Shown: in pieces, positions 35,423 through 43,589 of the stretch
Layout of the letters: every line of letters starts with the position of its first letter
Position numbering within the stretch: position 1 is the stretch's first letter
From: Dyella kyungheensis
Lineage (GTDB): Bacteria; Pseudomonadota; Gammaproteobacteria; Xanthomonadales; Rhodanobacteraceae
NCBI RefSeq assembly: GCF_016905005.1
Contig: NZ_JADIKC010000003.1
Coordinates: forward strand, 1,105,804-1,169,803
DNA length: 64,000 nucleotides
Direction of reading: 5' to 3'
Translations under genes and position numbers: made by a program
Notes under the pieces: model-generated
What the model saw: only the letters and a program-made list of their open reading frames with translations
Told to the model about the DNA's origin: nothing
The model's database searches: none

Positions 35423-36628
35423 TTAATCGGGCGAGCCCGGCAGCGGAGCGCGATGCATGAGCATGCCTTCGCTCAACGAGACGGCGAACTGTTGCAGCGA
35501 ACCGATGCCGCTGGCCTGCGCCGCCTTGACCCACAGCGTGAGCGCCGCGGCCGCATGGTCGGCGTTGCGTGTTTCCATCAGCGCGGCCAGCTGGGTGCGC
35601 TGATGGCAGATGGTGCGAAGGTAGGGTCGGGCGTCGATCCATGCATTCAGATGCGCCCGCTCGTCCGCTGAAAGCCACCGGCCGCCATCGGCCAGTGCGC
35701 GGTGCAGGCGCACGGACAGCGGCGAACTCTTGCTGCGGCGAATCTCCTCTTTGACGGCCGGCAAGGTCACCTTGCGGAAGAACGCCGTCATCACCTTCAC
35801 CCGCGGGGCCAGGGGCACGAGGCGCGCCGTTCGATGGGCCATTCGTGCCTGCCCGACCAGGGCGACGCGCCTGACACGCGCCAGTCCCACTGCCGCGAGC
35901 ATCTGGATCACCAGCCAGCCGAGGTCGAACTCAAAGCGGCGCACGGAAAATTTCGCCGAACTGGGAAAGGCGTGATGGTTGTTGTGCAGCTCCTCACCGC
36001 CCACCCAGATGGCCAGGGGCATCACGTTCGCGGATTTGTCCGGCGTCTCGAAGTTTCGATAGCCCCACCAATGACCGATGCCATTCACCACGCCGGCGGC
36101 CCAGAACGGAATCCACATCATCTGCACCGCCCATATCGCCATGCCGCCCACGCCGAACAAGGCGAGGCTGATGACTGCCAGCAGCGTCGGGCCCCAATTG
36201 CTGTGACGCGTGTAGACGTGCCGTTCGATCCAGTCGTCGGGGGTGCCGCGACCATATATGGCGAGCATTCGAGGATCCTGGCTCGCCTTGGTATAGAGCT
36301 CGGTGCCTTTCCACAGCAAGGTGTGGATGCCGGCGATGTAGGGGCTGTGCGGATCGTGTTCGGTGTCCGCGTGGGCGTGGTGCTTGCGATGGACCGCCAC
36401 CCATTCGCGCGTGACCATCGAGGTGGTCAGCCAACTCCAGAACCGAAAGGCGTGGGCGAGCACAGGATGAAAGTCCACCGAGCGGTGGGTTTGACTGCGG
36501 TGCAGGTAGAGCGTCACCGTGAAGATGGTGAGCTGGGTCATCACGAGCAGGTAAAGCAACATCGTGCCGATGCCCGCGTCGAGCAGGCCGTGCGCTGCCA
36601 GGTTCAACAATCGGTCAAACATGGGCAT
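35423..36628 (-). CDS. membrane fatty-acid desaturase (delta-9 / acyl-CoA desaturase type)
   Basis: 401 residues. Three histidine boxes are conserved: HRSQTH at 43-48, HRKHH at 80-84 and HNNHH at 215-219, which bind the di-iron centre. Hydrophobic helices lie at about 20-40, 58-70 and 150-180, and EELHNNHHAFPSSAKFSVRRFEFDLGW is the familiar third box context. A C-terminal region of about 140 residues beyond the core is soluble and His-poor (LPAVKEEIRRSKSSPLSVRLHRALADGGRWLS). The enzyme inserts a double bond into saturated acyl chains at the inner membrane using O2 and electrons from a carrier, for membrane fluidity. The start could be two codons later; no clear ribosome-binding site. Confidence 0.92.
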   Translation of the reverse strand: MPMFDRLLNLAAHGLLDAGIGTMLLYLLVMTQLTIFTVTLYLHRSQTHRSVDFHPVLAHAFRFWSWLTTSMVTREWVAVHRKHHAHADTEHDPHSPYIAGIHTLLWKGTELYTKASQDPRMLAIYGRGTPDDWIERHVYTRHSNWGPTLLAVISLALFGVGGMAIWAVQMMWIPFWAAGVVNGIGHWWGYRNFETPDKSANVMPLAIWVGGEELHNNHHAFPSSAKFSVRRFEFDLGWLVIQMLAAVGLARVRRVALVGQARMAHRTARLVPLAPRVKVMTAFFRKVTLPAVKEEIRRSKSSPLSVRLHRALADGGRWLSADERAHLNAWIDARPYLRTICHQRTQLAALMETRNADHAAAALTLWVKAAQASGIGSLQQFAVSLSEGMLMHRAPLPGSPD

Positions 36629-36909
36629 CTCGGCGTTGGGTGATATCTGCGAGGCGAACGCAGAGGAGGCGTGGCCACATCGTCAAGCCGGCAGTTTCCT
36701 GTTCTGCCCTTGGCGTGCTGGCCGGGCACGCCTGTTGCTGCGTACCTGCTATCGGCCGTCGGAACATCACCCACCTTACGTGAAGAGCGATCTAGCCATC
36801 GTCAAATCGGTGCGCCCAATATGTCTAGGCGCACGACTTCGGGAAAGCCGATCCTCCCGGAATCACGGGGGCTGAGCGCTCCATCGCCGTTGGCGCCAGG
36901 GCGATTGAG

Positions 36910-37131
36910 CTAGCGCGCCTGGACCCAGACAAACTCGATGTCGTCCTGCACCGCTTCGCTGATCTCTCCGGCGGATACACCCGTGAGTTCGTTGACGCGA
37001 CCGTGTCGCATGCCGAAGAAGACGCCGCTGCGTCGAAAGATGGCGGTCCAGGTGACGCGATCGGAGCTTGCATGCTCGTAATCGCCTTCATAGGTAAAGC
37101 CGTTGGTCGTTTTGCCCGAAATGCTGGTCAT
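36910..37131 (-). CDS. small conserved-looking hypothetical protein
   Basis: 73 residues: TSISGKTTNGFTYEGDYEH at the start, then VTWTAIFRRSGVFFGMRHG and a C-terminus ending VQDDIEFVWVQAR. Alternating hydrophobic residues suggest a small beta sheet. No signal peptide or helix. The ribosome-binding site is weak. No family known to me. The upstream 36629-36909 gap separating it from the desaturase shows no further coding sequence. Confidence 0.5.
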   Translation of the reverse strand: MTSISGKTTNGFTYEGDYEHASSDRVTWTAIFRRSGVFFGMRHGRVNELTGVSAGEISEAVQDDIEFVWVQAR

Positions 37132-37199
37132 GAGAGTGGCCTTGGAAGGGACGGAATGGTGGCGTGACAGGGCTTCAGCGGGGGAATCATCCCGTGCCG

Positions 37200-37472
37200 T
37201 CAGCCATCATCCCCGCTGCTACGGGGTGCGCCATCGTCATCCACGCGAACATCGTCTTCTGCCGGGCGATCTTCATCCGATGCCTGCGGTTCGACTGCAG
37301 GAAAGCTCATGTTCCTGGGCAGGGGAGCTTTCGCCCTCGGCAGGGGTGTGGACGCGTTGTAGCCGGGAAACCAGCGATTGCGTTGCTCGCTGTCTGCCGC
37401 ATCAGGCTTGGGAGAGAAATGCAGCTTGTGCGGATAGAAGTAGAGCGAGTTCATTTGATTGGGGTCATACAT
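37200..37472 (-). CDS. small Pro-rich acidic-tailed hypothetical protein
   Basis: 90 residues from ATG 37472, with GAGG eight bases upstream. The composition is unusual: MYDPNQMNSLYFYPHKLHF opens the protein, a Pro/Arg-rich middle follows (FPGYNASTPLPRAKAPLPR), and the end is acidic and Asp/Glu-rich (SDEDRPAEDDVRVDDDG). It is probably disordered. No signal peptide, no domain recognised. Confidence 0.45.
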   Translation of the reverse strand: MYDPNQMNSLYFYPHKLHFSPKPDAADSEQRNRWFPGYNASTPLPRAKAPLPRNMSFPAVEPQASDEDRPAEDDVRVDDDGAPRSSGDDG

Positions 37473-37780
37473 GGCGTTGCCTCGAGTGTCGACCTGCGTC
37501 CGGCAAGTCATGAACAGGCGCCAGCCTGCGGCTCCGACCAACGCGGAGAGAACTCAGAGGACCCAAAAAGACAGCCATGCATGCAATCTGAGGCGCGAAG
37601 CGGGGTTAACCGTGCTTCGGCACCCCATCAACATGCGCCTACTGTTGTTACGCCCCTGTAAGCGGGCTGCGCAGCGAGCCCATGAACGGCGGCCGCGGGT
37701 CCCTACACCGATGTCACACGTCCATGACCCGATGGACGCGAGGGTGTCCCTGCGGCATATCCGCCGTCCTGGAGTTCGAC
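37473..37780. other. intergenic stretch without a supported gene
   Basis: 308 bases between a leftward small gene and a rightward low-complexity gene. I found no convincing coding sequence, RNA or repeat. It should contain the divergent promoters; no hexamers were assigned. Confidence 0.3.
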
Positions 37781-37996
37781 ATGAGCAATACCAACAACCC
37801 GAACACGTCCAACAACCCGAACACGTCCAACAATCCCAATACCCCCAACGACCCGTCTTCCAATCCGAAGCAGGCCGAGCCGGATCGCAAGGACCCGCAG
37901 CGCACCGAGCGCTCCGGCGAGGAAAAGGACAACCGTTCAAGCGAAGAGGCGAACACGAAGGATCGTCAGTCGGAAGACGGTCGCTCGAACAAGTAA
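37781..37996 (+). CDS. low-complexity Asn/Pro/Ser-rich small protein with tandem repeats
   Basis: 71 residues from ATG 37781 (CTGGAG upstream). The N-terminal half is repetitive, with NNPNTS units, and the remainder is strongly hydrophilic (DRKDPQRTERSGEEKDNRSSEEANTKDRQSEDG). There is no hydrophobic core, so the protein should be intrinsically disordered. Proteins of this kind are often stress-related in Xanthomonadales, which is recollection only. A good hairpin terminator begins 23 bases after the stop, which supports a genuine short transcript. Confidence 0.6.
   Translation: MSNTNNPNTSNNPNTSNNPNTPNDPSSNPKQAEPDRKDPQRTERSGEEKDNRSSEEANTKDRQSEDGRSNK
37793..37846 (+). repeat. 18-bp tandem repeat in a coding sequence
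   Basis: Unit AACAACCCGAACACGTCC occurs twice exactly (37793-37810 and 37811-37828), followed by a degenerate third copy to 37846. It encodes the NNPNTS units and could change length by slippage in multiples of six codons without breaking the frame. Confidence 0.85.
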
Positions 37997-38018
37997 GACG
38001 CCGCTGTTCGTCGAGAGA

Positions 38019-38036
38019 GGCCGCCTCAGGGCGGCC
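38019..38036 (+). terminator. intrinsic-like terminator of the tandem-repeat gene
   Basis: GGCCGCC-TCAG-GGCGGCC, a 7-bp GC stem with a four-base loop, followed by TTCT. It lies 22 bases after the stop codon at 37996. The short T-tract makes it a modest but plausible Rho-independent terminator. Confidence 0.65.
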
Positions 38037-38294
38037 TTCTCATGATGGCTGCTGTGTATGGCCAAGTGGCGCCGATGCGCGCGCCTCGTCTCATGCCGAT
38101 GGAGCGTTGCAAGGCCGGTCCGTGGCGAACCTCTGGTTGGTGACGCCCGGTTGTCCGCCTGGCGGATCGAGGTGCCGGGGAACCAGCGTGAAGATCGCCG
38201 CGCCGGGCGTTCTCTTCATCGAGCGATAGCGCTTGCGTGAGCCGCCGCCTCGAGCAGGCGCGCTGGATGCAAGCGCTACGCGGTGTCGCGGCCT

Positions 38295-38396
38295 TTACTT
38301 GGCGCGTTTCTTTTCCTCTTTGGCCGCCTTCTTTTCCTTCATGGTCTTGGCCGGCTTCTTCTTCTCGCTTTTCTTTGAATCCATACCCTTGCTCAT
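38295..38396 (-). CDS. 33-residue lysine-rich protein
   Basis: A very short gene: ATG at 38396, TAA at 38295-38297, with GAGGAAATGAC before the start. Of 33 residues, 14 are Lys and 2 more positions are basic or acidic in alternation (KKSEKKKPAKTMKEKKAAKEEKK). It starts MSKGMDS. I recall equally short Lys-rich proteins with this MSKGMD..K..KKKPAK beginning in related bacteria, but cannot verify it. The charge pattern suggests nucleic-acid or polyanion binding, or a helical disordered peptide. It is easily missed by automated gene callers because of length. Confidence 0.65.
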   Translation of the reverse strand: MSKGMDSKKSEKKKPAKTMKEKKAAKEEKKRAK

Positions 38397-38584
38397 GTCA
38401 TTTCCTCGGTAGTGACCAGGCATCTTGCCTGAAGAAGGCTACGCCAACTGGCGTTCCGGTGAAATGCGCCATCATCGGGCTCCGGCGATCCGCTCAACAG
38501 ACCCACGAGCTGCAGCGTTGCCGCCCTGCATGACGGCACTCCATGCGTATCGATCATGGCCTCGCCACGTCGTGGCATGCATCC

Positions 38585-39388
38585 TCAACACGCTCCGCTG
38601 GCGCAACAGCTGCGGACTTTTTCCGGTGAATGGGCAAGGGTGGGAGAGGAGGCTGTCGGCTCCGTGGCAGCTTCCACGACCTTGGCAGCGGCGGCCAGCG
38701 CGCGTGCCTCGGACGCGCCTTTGCGCTCGCTGTAGCGGTCGACCAGATAATCGCTCCGGTCGCGCACCATCAACGTGAACTTGAACAGTTCTTCCATCAC
38801 GTCGACGACACGATCGTAGAACGGCGAGGGCTTCATCCGGCCGTTCTCGTCGAATTCCTGCCAGGCCTTGGCGACGGAGGACTGGTTGGGGATGGTCACC
38901 ATGCGCATCCAGCGGCCGAGCACGCGCAGCGCATTGACGACATTGAAAGACTGGGATCCTCCACAGACCTGCATGACGGCCAGGGTGCGCCCCTGCGTGG
39001 GCCGAACGCTGCCTTCTTCCAGCGGTAGCCAGTCGATCTGGTTCTTGAACACGCCGGTCACGGCACCGTGCCGCTCGGGACTGATCCACACCTGGCCTTC
39101 CGACCACAACGACAGCTGCCGCAGCTCCTGCACCTTGGGGTGGCTCGCCGGCACGCTGTCCAGCACGGGCAGCTCGTGCGGATCGAACACGCGCGTTTCC
39201 GCGCCGAATTGCCGAAGAATCCGCTCGGCTTCGAGCGCGAGCTTCCGGCTGAAAGACTGTGGCCGCAGCGAGCCGTACAGGATCAGGATCCGCGGCGGAT
39301 GGGCGGCGCCCTCTGGCAGTGCCAGCTTCCCAAGGCTGGGTGTGTCGAGCGCGTTGGCAGCGATATGGGGCAGGTCAGGCAGCGTCAT
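38585..39388 (-). CDS. arsH: arsenical resistance NADPH-dependent FMN reductase ArsH
   Basis: 267 residues from ATG 39388. The flavodoxin-like NADPH-FMN domain starts at about residue 33 with [25 protein letters not shown], where [10 protein letters not shown] is the FMN-phosphate loop; then [38 protein letters not shown], and the characteristic ArsH block [34 protein letters not shown]. ArsH oxidises trivalent organoarsenicals and reduces quinones or other acceptors. The C-terminus has a Cys-rich end (SCCASGAC). It is divergent from arsC across a 95-bp region with a palindromic operator candidate. Cytosolic. Confidence 0.93.
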   Translation of the reverse strand: MTLPDLPHIAANALDTPSLGKLALPEGAAHPPRILILYGSLRPQSFSRKLALEAERILRQFGAETRVFDPHELPVLDSVPASHPKVQELRQLSLWSEGQVWISPERHGAVTGVFKNQIDWLPLEEGSVRPTQGRTLAVMQVCGGSQSFNVVNALRVLGRWMRMVTIPNQSSVAKAWQEFDENGRMKPSPFYDRVVDVMEELFKFTLMVRDRSDYLVDRYSERKGASEARALAAAAKVVEAATEPTASSPTLAHSPEKVRSCCASGAC

Positions 39389-39422
39389 GGCGGGTTTCCA
39401 GATCGGTTGCGTCGATGTAACG

Positions 39423-39448
39423 ATTCTATCATTATGGAAATATAGAAT
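39423..39448. promoter_or_regulatory. palindromic operator candidate between arsH and arsC
   Basis: ATTCTAT (39423-39429) and ATAGAAT (39442-39448) form a perfect 7-bp inverted repeat with a 12-base AT-rich spacer. It lies between divergent arsH and arsC, 36 bases before the arsC ATG and 35 before arsH. ArsR repressors bind imperfect AT-rich palindromes in this kind of position, so it is the likely target of the ArsR at 41144. Confidence 0.65.
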
Positions 39449-39483
39449 TAAAACAGCCGCAGTCAACCCGGACATACAGCCTC

Positions 39484-39999
39484 ATGCATCCTTGTCGCGT
39501 TCTTTTCATCTGCACGGGCAATTCGGCCCGCAGCATCCTGTCCGAGGCCACGCTCAATCATCTGGGCAAGGGGCGGTTCGAGGCGTACAGCGCCGGCAGC
39601 AAGCCGACCGGCCAGGTCAATCCCCATGCGCTCGAAGCGCTGGCGACGGCGGGCATTCCCACGCATGGGCTGAGCAGCAAATCGTGGGATCGCTTTGTGG
39701 GTGAAGACGCGCCGCCGCTGGACATCGTCGTCACCGTTTGCGACAGCGCCGCCAGCGAGCCGTGTCCGGTGCTGTTCGGTGATTTCGTGCGCACGCACTG
39801 GGGCCTGCCTGATCCGGCAGCAGCAACGGGCAGTCCCGTCGCCATCCATGCAGCGTTTCGCCAGGCGCACAGGCTGATCACCCAACGACTGATGGCCTTG
39901 CTGGATCTGCCGGTCGAGACGATGCGTGCGGAACCGCTGAAGCGGGCGCTCGATGGAATTGGCGCGCTCACCGCGGCCGACGACGAGAGTGCCGCATGA
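39484..39999 (+). CDS. arsC: arsenate reductase, thioredoxin-coupled low-molecular-weight phosphatase type
   Basis: 171 residues. The P-loop CTGNSARS begins with catalytic Cys10, and two further cysteines in VTVCDSAASEPCPV (86 and 94) give the three-Cys relay of the thioredoxin-linked ArsC class. The segment FEAYSAGSKPTG and the LPDPAA-like end of the domain also fit. The enzyme reduces arsenate to arsenite for export by the adjoining Acr3. The C-terminal tail of about 30 residues (RAEPLKRALDGIGALTAADDESAA) is longer than in the S. aureus enzyme. It overlaps acr3 by four bases (ATGA). Confidence 0.92.
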   Translation: MHPCRVLFICTGNSARSILSEATLNHLGKGRFEAYSAGSKPTGQVNPHALEALATAGIPTHGLSSKSWDRFVGEDAPPLDIVVTVCDSAASEPCPVLFGDFVRTHWGLPDPAAATGSPVAIHAAFRQAHRLITQRLMALLDLPVETMRAEPLKRALDGIGALTAADDESAA

Positions 40000-41075
40000 G
40001 CGAGGCGACGACCACCATCGAAGCCATGCCTCCGGCCCAGCCGGCACGTATCGGATGGTTCGAGCGCTATCTCACCTTGTGGGTTGCGCTTTGCATCGTG
40101 GCCGGCACCTTGTTCGGTCACGCGTGGCCCGGCACGTTCGAAGCGCTGGGACGCCAGGAACTCGCCAAGGTCAACCTGCCGGTGGCGGGGCTGATCTGGC
40201 TGATGATCATCCCCATGCTGCTGAAGATCGATTTCGGCGCCATGGCGGGCGTTCGGAAGCAATGGAAAGGCATCGGCGTCACGCTCTTCATCAACTGGGC
40301 GGTCAAGCCGTTTTCGATGGCCTTGCTGGGCTGGATTTTCATCCGCCACCTGTTTGCGGCGTGGCTGCCGGCCGCTCAGCTCGACTCGTATGTGGCTGGC
40401 CTGATCCTGCTCGCCGCGGCGCCGTGCACTGCCATGGTTTTCGTATGGAGCAACCTGTGCGGCGGCGAACCCAACTTCACGCTGAGCCAGGTCGCCGTGA
40501 ACGACGCCATCATGGTGGTCGCGTTCGCGCCGATCGTGGGGCTACTGCTGGGCATCTCGGCCATCACCGTGCCGTGGGACACGCTGATGCTCTCGGTCGT
40601 GCTGTATATCGTGGTGCCGGTGCTGATCAGCATCGTCCTGCGCCGCTTTGTCCTGGCGCATGGCGGCCAGGACGCACTCCAGCACCTGCTGGCACGGCTG
40701 GGGCCGATCTCGCTGGCCGCCTTGCTGCTGACCCTGGTGTTGCTGTTCGGCTTCCAGGGGCAACAGATCCTGGCCCAGCCTCTGATCATTGCGATGCTTG
40801 CCGTGCCGATCCTGATCCAGGTCTATCTCAACGCCGGGCTGGCCTATCTGCTCAACCGGAAACTGCGTGTGCCGCACTGTGTGGCAGCACCGTCGGCGCT
40901 GATTGGCGCGAGCAACTTCTTCGAGCTTGCCGTGGCTACCGCGGTGGGTCTGTTTGGCGTGCACTCGGGCGCCGCGTTGGCTACGGTGGTGGGCGTGTTG
41001 ATCGAAGTGCCGGTTATGCTCTCGGTGGTGCGCATCGTCACCGCCAGCAAGCGCTGGTACGAAGCGCCGATTTAG
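39996..41075 (+). CDS. acr3: arsenite efflux permease Acr3
   Basis: 359 residues, translationally coupled to arsC by ATGA. Ten hydrophobic helices fit Acr3, with RIGWFERYLTLWVALCIVAGTLFGHAWPGTF at the start, the conserved AAPCTAMVFVWSNLCGGEPNFTLSQVAVND (Cys in TM4 essential for arsenite transport in other Acr3 proteins), and APSALIGASNFFELAVATAVGLFG near the end. It exports As(III)-hydroxide from the inner membrane by proton antiport. The tail SKRWYEAPI is usual in this family. It is upstream of arsR rather than downstream, so the regulator comes last. Confidence 0.94.
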   Translation: MSEATTTIEAMPPAQPARIGWFERYLTLWVALCIVAGTLFGHAWPGTFEALGRQELAKVNLPVAGLIWLMIIPMLLKIDFGAMAGVRKQWKGIGVTLFINWAVKPFSMALLGWIFIRHLFAAWLPAAQLDSYVAGLILLAAAPCTAMVFVWSNLCGGEPNFTLSQVAVNDAIMVVAFAPIVGLLLGISAITVPWDTLMLSVVLYIVVPVLISIVLRRFVLAHGGQDALQHLLARLGPISLAALLLTLVLLFGFQGQQILAQPLIIAMLAVPILIQVYLNAGLAYLLNRKLRVPHCVAAPSALIGASNFFELAVATAVGLFGVHSGAALATVVGVLIEVPVMLSVVRIVTASKRWYEAPI

Positions 41076-41143
41076 CCTGGTGCACAACGGCCCCGCCATT
41101 CCTCTTACACTTGAAAGGTTCCTGGCCGAAGTTTTCGCCCCTT

Positions 41144-41473
41144 ATGCAGACCAAACAAGCCATCACGGTCTTATCCGCGCTCGCCCAGGAGTCGCGATTG
41201 GCGGTGTATCGCCTGCTCGTCGAGCACGCACCCGATGGCCTGGCGGCAAGCGCGATCGCCGAACGGTTGGGGCTGGCCAACGCCACGCTCTCGTTCCATT
41301 TGAAGGAACTCGTGCATGCCGGGCTGATCTCCAGCCGTCAGGACGGGCGATTCATCTACTACTCGCCGATGCTCGAGGTCATGAACGAGCTGGTCGGTTA
41401 TCTCACCGAGAACTGTTGCGCAGCGACGGGCCAGTCGTGCGCGCCTTCCTCGCGGCAGAAGGCGCGGAAGTAG
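41144..41473 (+). CDS. arsR: ArsR-family arsenite-responsive repressor
   Basis: 109 residues. The winged helix reads QAITVLSALAQESRLAVYRLLV, then LAASAIAERLGLANATLSFHLKELVHAGLISSRQDGRFIYYS. The arsenite site differs from the classical CVC-in-helix type: cysteines are C-terminal, CC at 91-92 and Cys99, spaced like the C-terminal site of the A. ferrooxidans ArsR (CC-x5-C there, CC-x6-C here). It should repress arsC/arsH from the palindrome at 39423 and release on As(III) or Sb(III). There is no clear ribosome-binding site before the ATG and 68 bases separate it from acr3, so it may have its own promoter or a short leader. Confidence 0.9.
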   Translation: MQTKQAITVLSALAQESRLAVYRLLVEHAPDGLAASAIAERLGLANATLSFHLKELVHAGLISSRQDGRFIYYSPMLEVMNELVGYLTENCCAATGQSCAPSSRQKARK

Positions 41474-41483
41474 TTCACGCCCT

Positions 41484-41831
41484 TTAGCTGTGACGAAGAA
41501 ACGCCCGCACTTCGACCGGTGCGCGGCAGGCGACGACAGCCTTGCGTCCCCACGCCAGCGCCGCATCCATGTCAGCGGCTTCCAGTATCCAGAAGCCGCC
41601 GATGTGTTCCTTGGACTCGATGTATGGACCATCGGTAACCACTACTTTGCCGTCGGACTGCTTGCGCAGCGATCTGGCCTTGCCGGGCGACTCCAGGCCG
41701 CCGGCGAAGAACCTGGCGCCAGCAGCCTTCATCGCTTCATTGAGCTGGCCGATGTCGCGGATCATCGCGTCGTCCTCGAGCGACGGGTCGTAGTTTTCAG
41801 GGTGGTGAATGGCAACCAGGTACTGCGGCAT
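41484..41831 (-). CDS. YCII-domain (DGPF-type) protein
   Basis: 115 residues from ATG 41831 with GAGG eight bases upstream. The YCII signature is present: MPQYLVAIHHPENYDPS, a central MIRDIGQLNEAMKAAGARFFAGGLESPGKARSLRK, then VVVTDGPYIESKEHIGGFWILEAADMDAALAWG. The TDGPY-E-SKE motif is the DGPF-family mark. These small dimeric proteins often neighbour ECF sigma factors; none is adjacent here. Enzymatic role unproven. It is convergent with arsR, ending 10 bases past its stop. Confidence 0.88.
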   Translation of the reverse strand: MPQYLVAIHHPENYDPSLEDDAMIRDIGQLNEAMKAAGARFFAGGLESPGKARSLRKQSDGKVVVTDGPYIESKEHIGGFWILEAADMDAALAWGRKAVVACRAPVEVRAFLRHS

Positions 41832-42003
41832 GTCGTGGTCCTCAATTCCGCTGGGGCGGACGGATTGCCTGCCCTCACTTTCATGACGAAGGGCGCGGTC
41901 CAACTTCGACAGGGCGCGCTCGGGCACTAGGTAAAAATACGTGGTCCGGTGAATCTTTCCTCCCACTTGGCGCAGAATGTGTCGAGGTTGCGGAGAGGCG
42001 GTC

Positions 42004-43487
42004 ATGGTGAATCTGACGCACGCTTTGTTCGGCCTGCTCCTGGTCTCTGCTTCCGCACTGGGGCAGGAGACGCACGAGCATGGTGTCCCCGAAAAACTCG
42101 GTCGCGTTTCCTTTCCCATTTCGTGCGATCCCGCGGTGCAACAGCCGTTCAATCGGGCGGTCGCGCTGCTTCATTAGTTTGCGTACGCCCCGGCGGACCA
42201 GGCCTTCAGGCAGGTGGCCGAGCGCGATCCGCAGTGCGCGATGGCCTATGGGGTCTGGCGATGGTGCATTTCCATCCGGTCTGGAGTCCGGCCCTGCCTC
42301 CCGACGCCTTTGCGCAGGCGCAGAAGGATGCGCTGCAGGCAGTCCGGCTGGATGCAAAGACGGAACGGGAGCGCGGCTTCATCCATGCCGTTGGCGTGCT
42401 CTTCCAGGCCAGGGACGGGCTCACCTCGGACGACCGCACCCGCGCCTACGAACAGGCGATGGCGCAGGTCGCGCGCGACAACGCCAAGGACATCGAATCC
42501 CAGGTCTTCTACGCGGTGGCGCTGCTTTCCAACGCAAGCCCGGCGGACCAGACGCATGCCAGGCAGAAACAGGCCATCGGCATTCTCGAGCCGCTGTTTC
42601 GCGCCCATCCCGATCATCCGGGCCTGGCCCACTACCTGATTCACGCCAGCGATAGCGTGGAACTTGCCCAGCAGGGATTGCCGGCAGCGCGGGCCTACGC
42701 GCAGATTGCTCCCTCAGCGCCGCATGCCTTGCACATGCCGTCGCATATCTTCACCCGGCTTGGCCTGTGGGATGACTCCATCCAATCCAACCTGGCCTCC
42801 AGGCAGTCCGCCCATGCGCAAGGCGACGCCATGGGCGAGCTGCATGCGATGGATTATCTGGTTTACGCGTATCTGCAGCAGGGGCGCGATGCCGAGGCGG
42901 CGCAGGTGATTGCCGAGGCGAAGGCAATGTCTTCCCTCGACATGACGAATTTCGCCATCGCCTATGCCTCCACCGTGATGCCGATCCGCGCCGCCGTGGA
43001 GCGTGGTCGCTGGAACGACGCCGCCAACATGGCGCCACCCGTGAAAGCGCCGCCCGCCGTCGTGGCGATAGCGGTGTGGTCCAGGGGCATCGGTCTTGCG
43101 CGTTCCGGTCATCCGGCCGAAGCGCGCGAACAGGCGAGCCGGCTGCGTCAGATCGAGAAGCAACTACGCGATTCGCACGACGACTATTGGGCCATCCAGA
43201 CGGCCATACTCGCTGACGAGGTGATGGCCTGGGCGAACCAGGCCGCGGGCCATCCCGCGGACGCGGAGACGTTGCTGCGCGCCGCCGCCGAGAAGGAGGA
43301 TGCCCTCGAGAAGCGGCCAGTCACGCCGGGCCCGGTCGTTCCGGCGCGCGAACAGTTGGGGGACCTGTTGCTGCAGAACGGCAAGCGGTTGTCGGCGCGC
43401 GAAGCATTCGCGGCAGCCCTGGTTCAAGCGCCGGGCCGGCGAGGTGCGTTGCTCGGCGAGGCGCGCGCGGATCGAGCCGCACCCTAG
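42004..43487 (+). pseudogene. disrupted exported TPR protein (nonsense codon plus frameshift)
   Basis: The gene starts at ATG 42004 with a signal peptide (LFGLLLVSASALG) and reads SFPISCDPAVQQPFNRAVALLH, then hits TAG at 42175-42177. In the same frame the sequence continues FAYAPADQAFRQVAERDPQCAMAY, and at about 42250 one base is missing, after which the second frame carries the expected GLAMVHFHPVW and a long TPR-like body to 43487. Intact relatives I recall read LLHSFxYxxAxxAFxxVAxxDPxCAMAYWGxAM, so both lesions sit inside a conserved block 75 bases apart. The downstream part still contains TPR helices (AEAREQASRLRQIEKQL) and could be re-initiated, but the exported form is lost. Sequencing error is possible for one lesion, unlikely for both. 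Confidence 0.8.
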
Positions 43488-43514
43488 ATTGCGCCCGCCG
43501 TGCCGCCTGGCAAT

Positions 43515-43528
43515 TGAGACTATTCTCA
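43515..43528 (+). promoter_or_regulatory. TGAGA-N4-TCTCA element upstream of hybrid kinase 1
   Basis: TGAGA-CTAT-TCTCA, a perfect 5-bp inverted repeat with CAAT immediately before it, centred about 68 bases before the kinase ATG. The same element occurs before the paralogous kinase (48472) and the shared response regulator (48334). Proposed binding site of that regulator (inference). Confidence 0.65.
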
Positions 43529-43589
43529 TAGATGAGGCAATTCTTGTCCGCCTAATCTGACACTTCAGTCAACAGGGACGGGGCACGCT

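Noticed and set aside
41144..41473. A larger fusion of the acr3 alternative frame with arsR
   Set aside because: The frame open from 39953 reads through acr3 out of frame before reaching arsR; the ArsR domain begins cleanly at ATG 41144.
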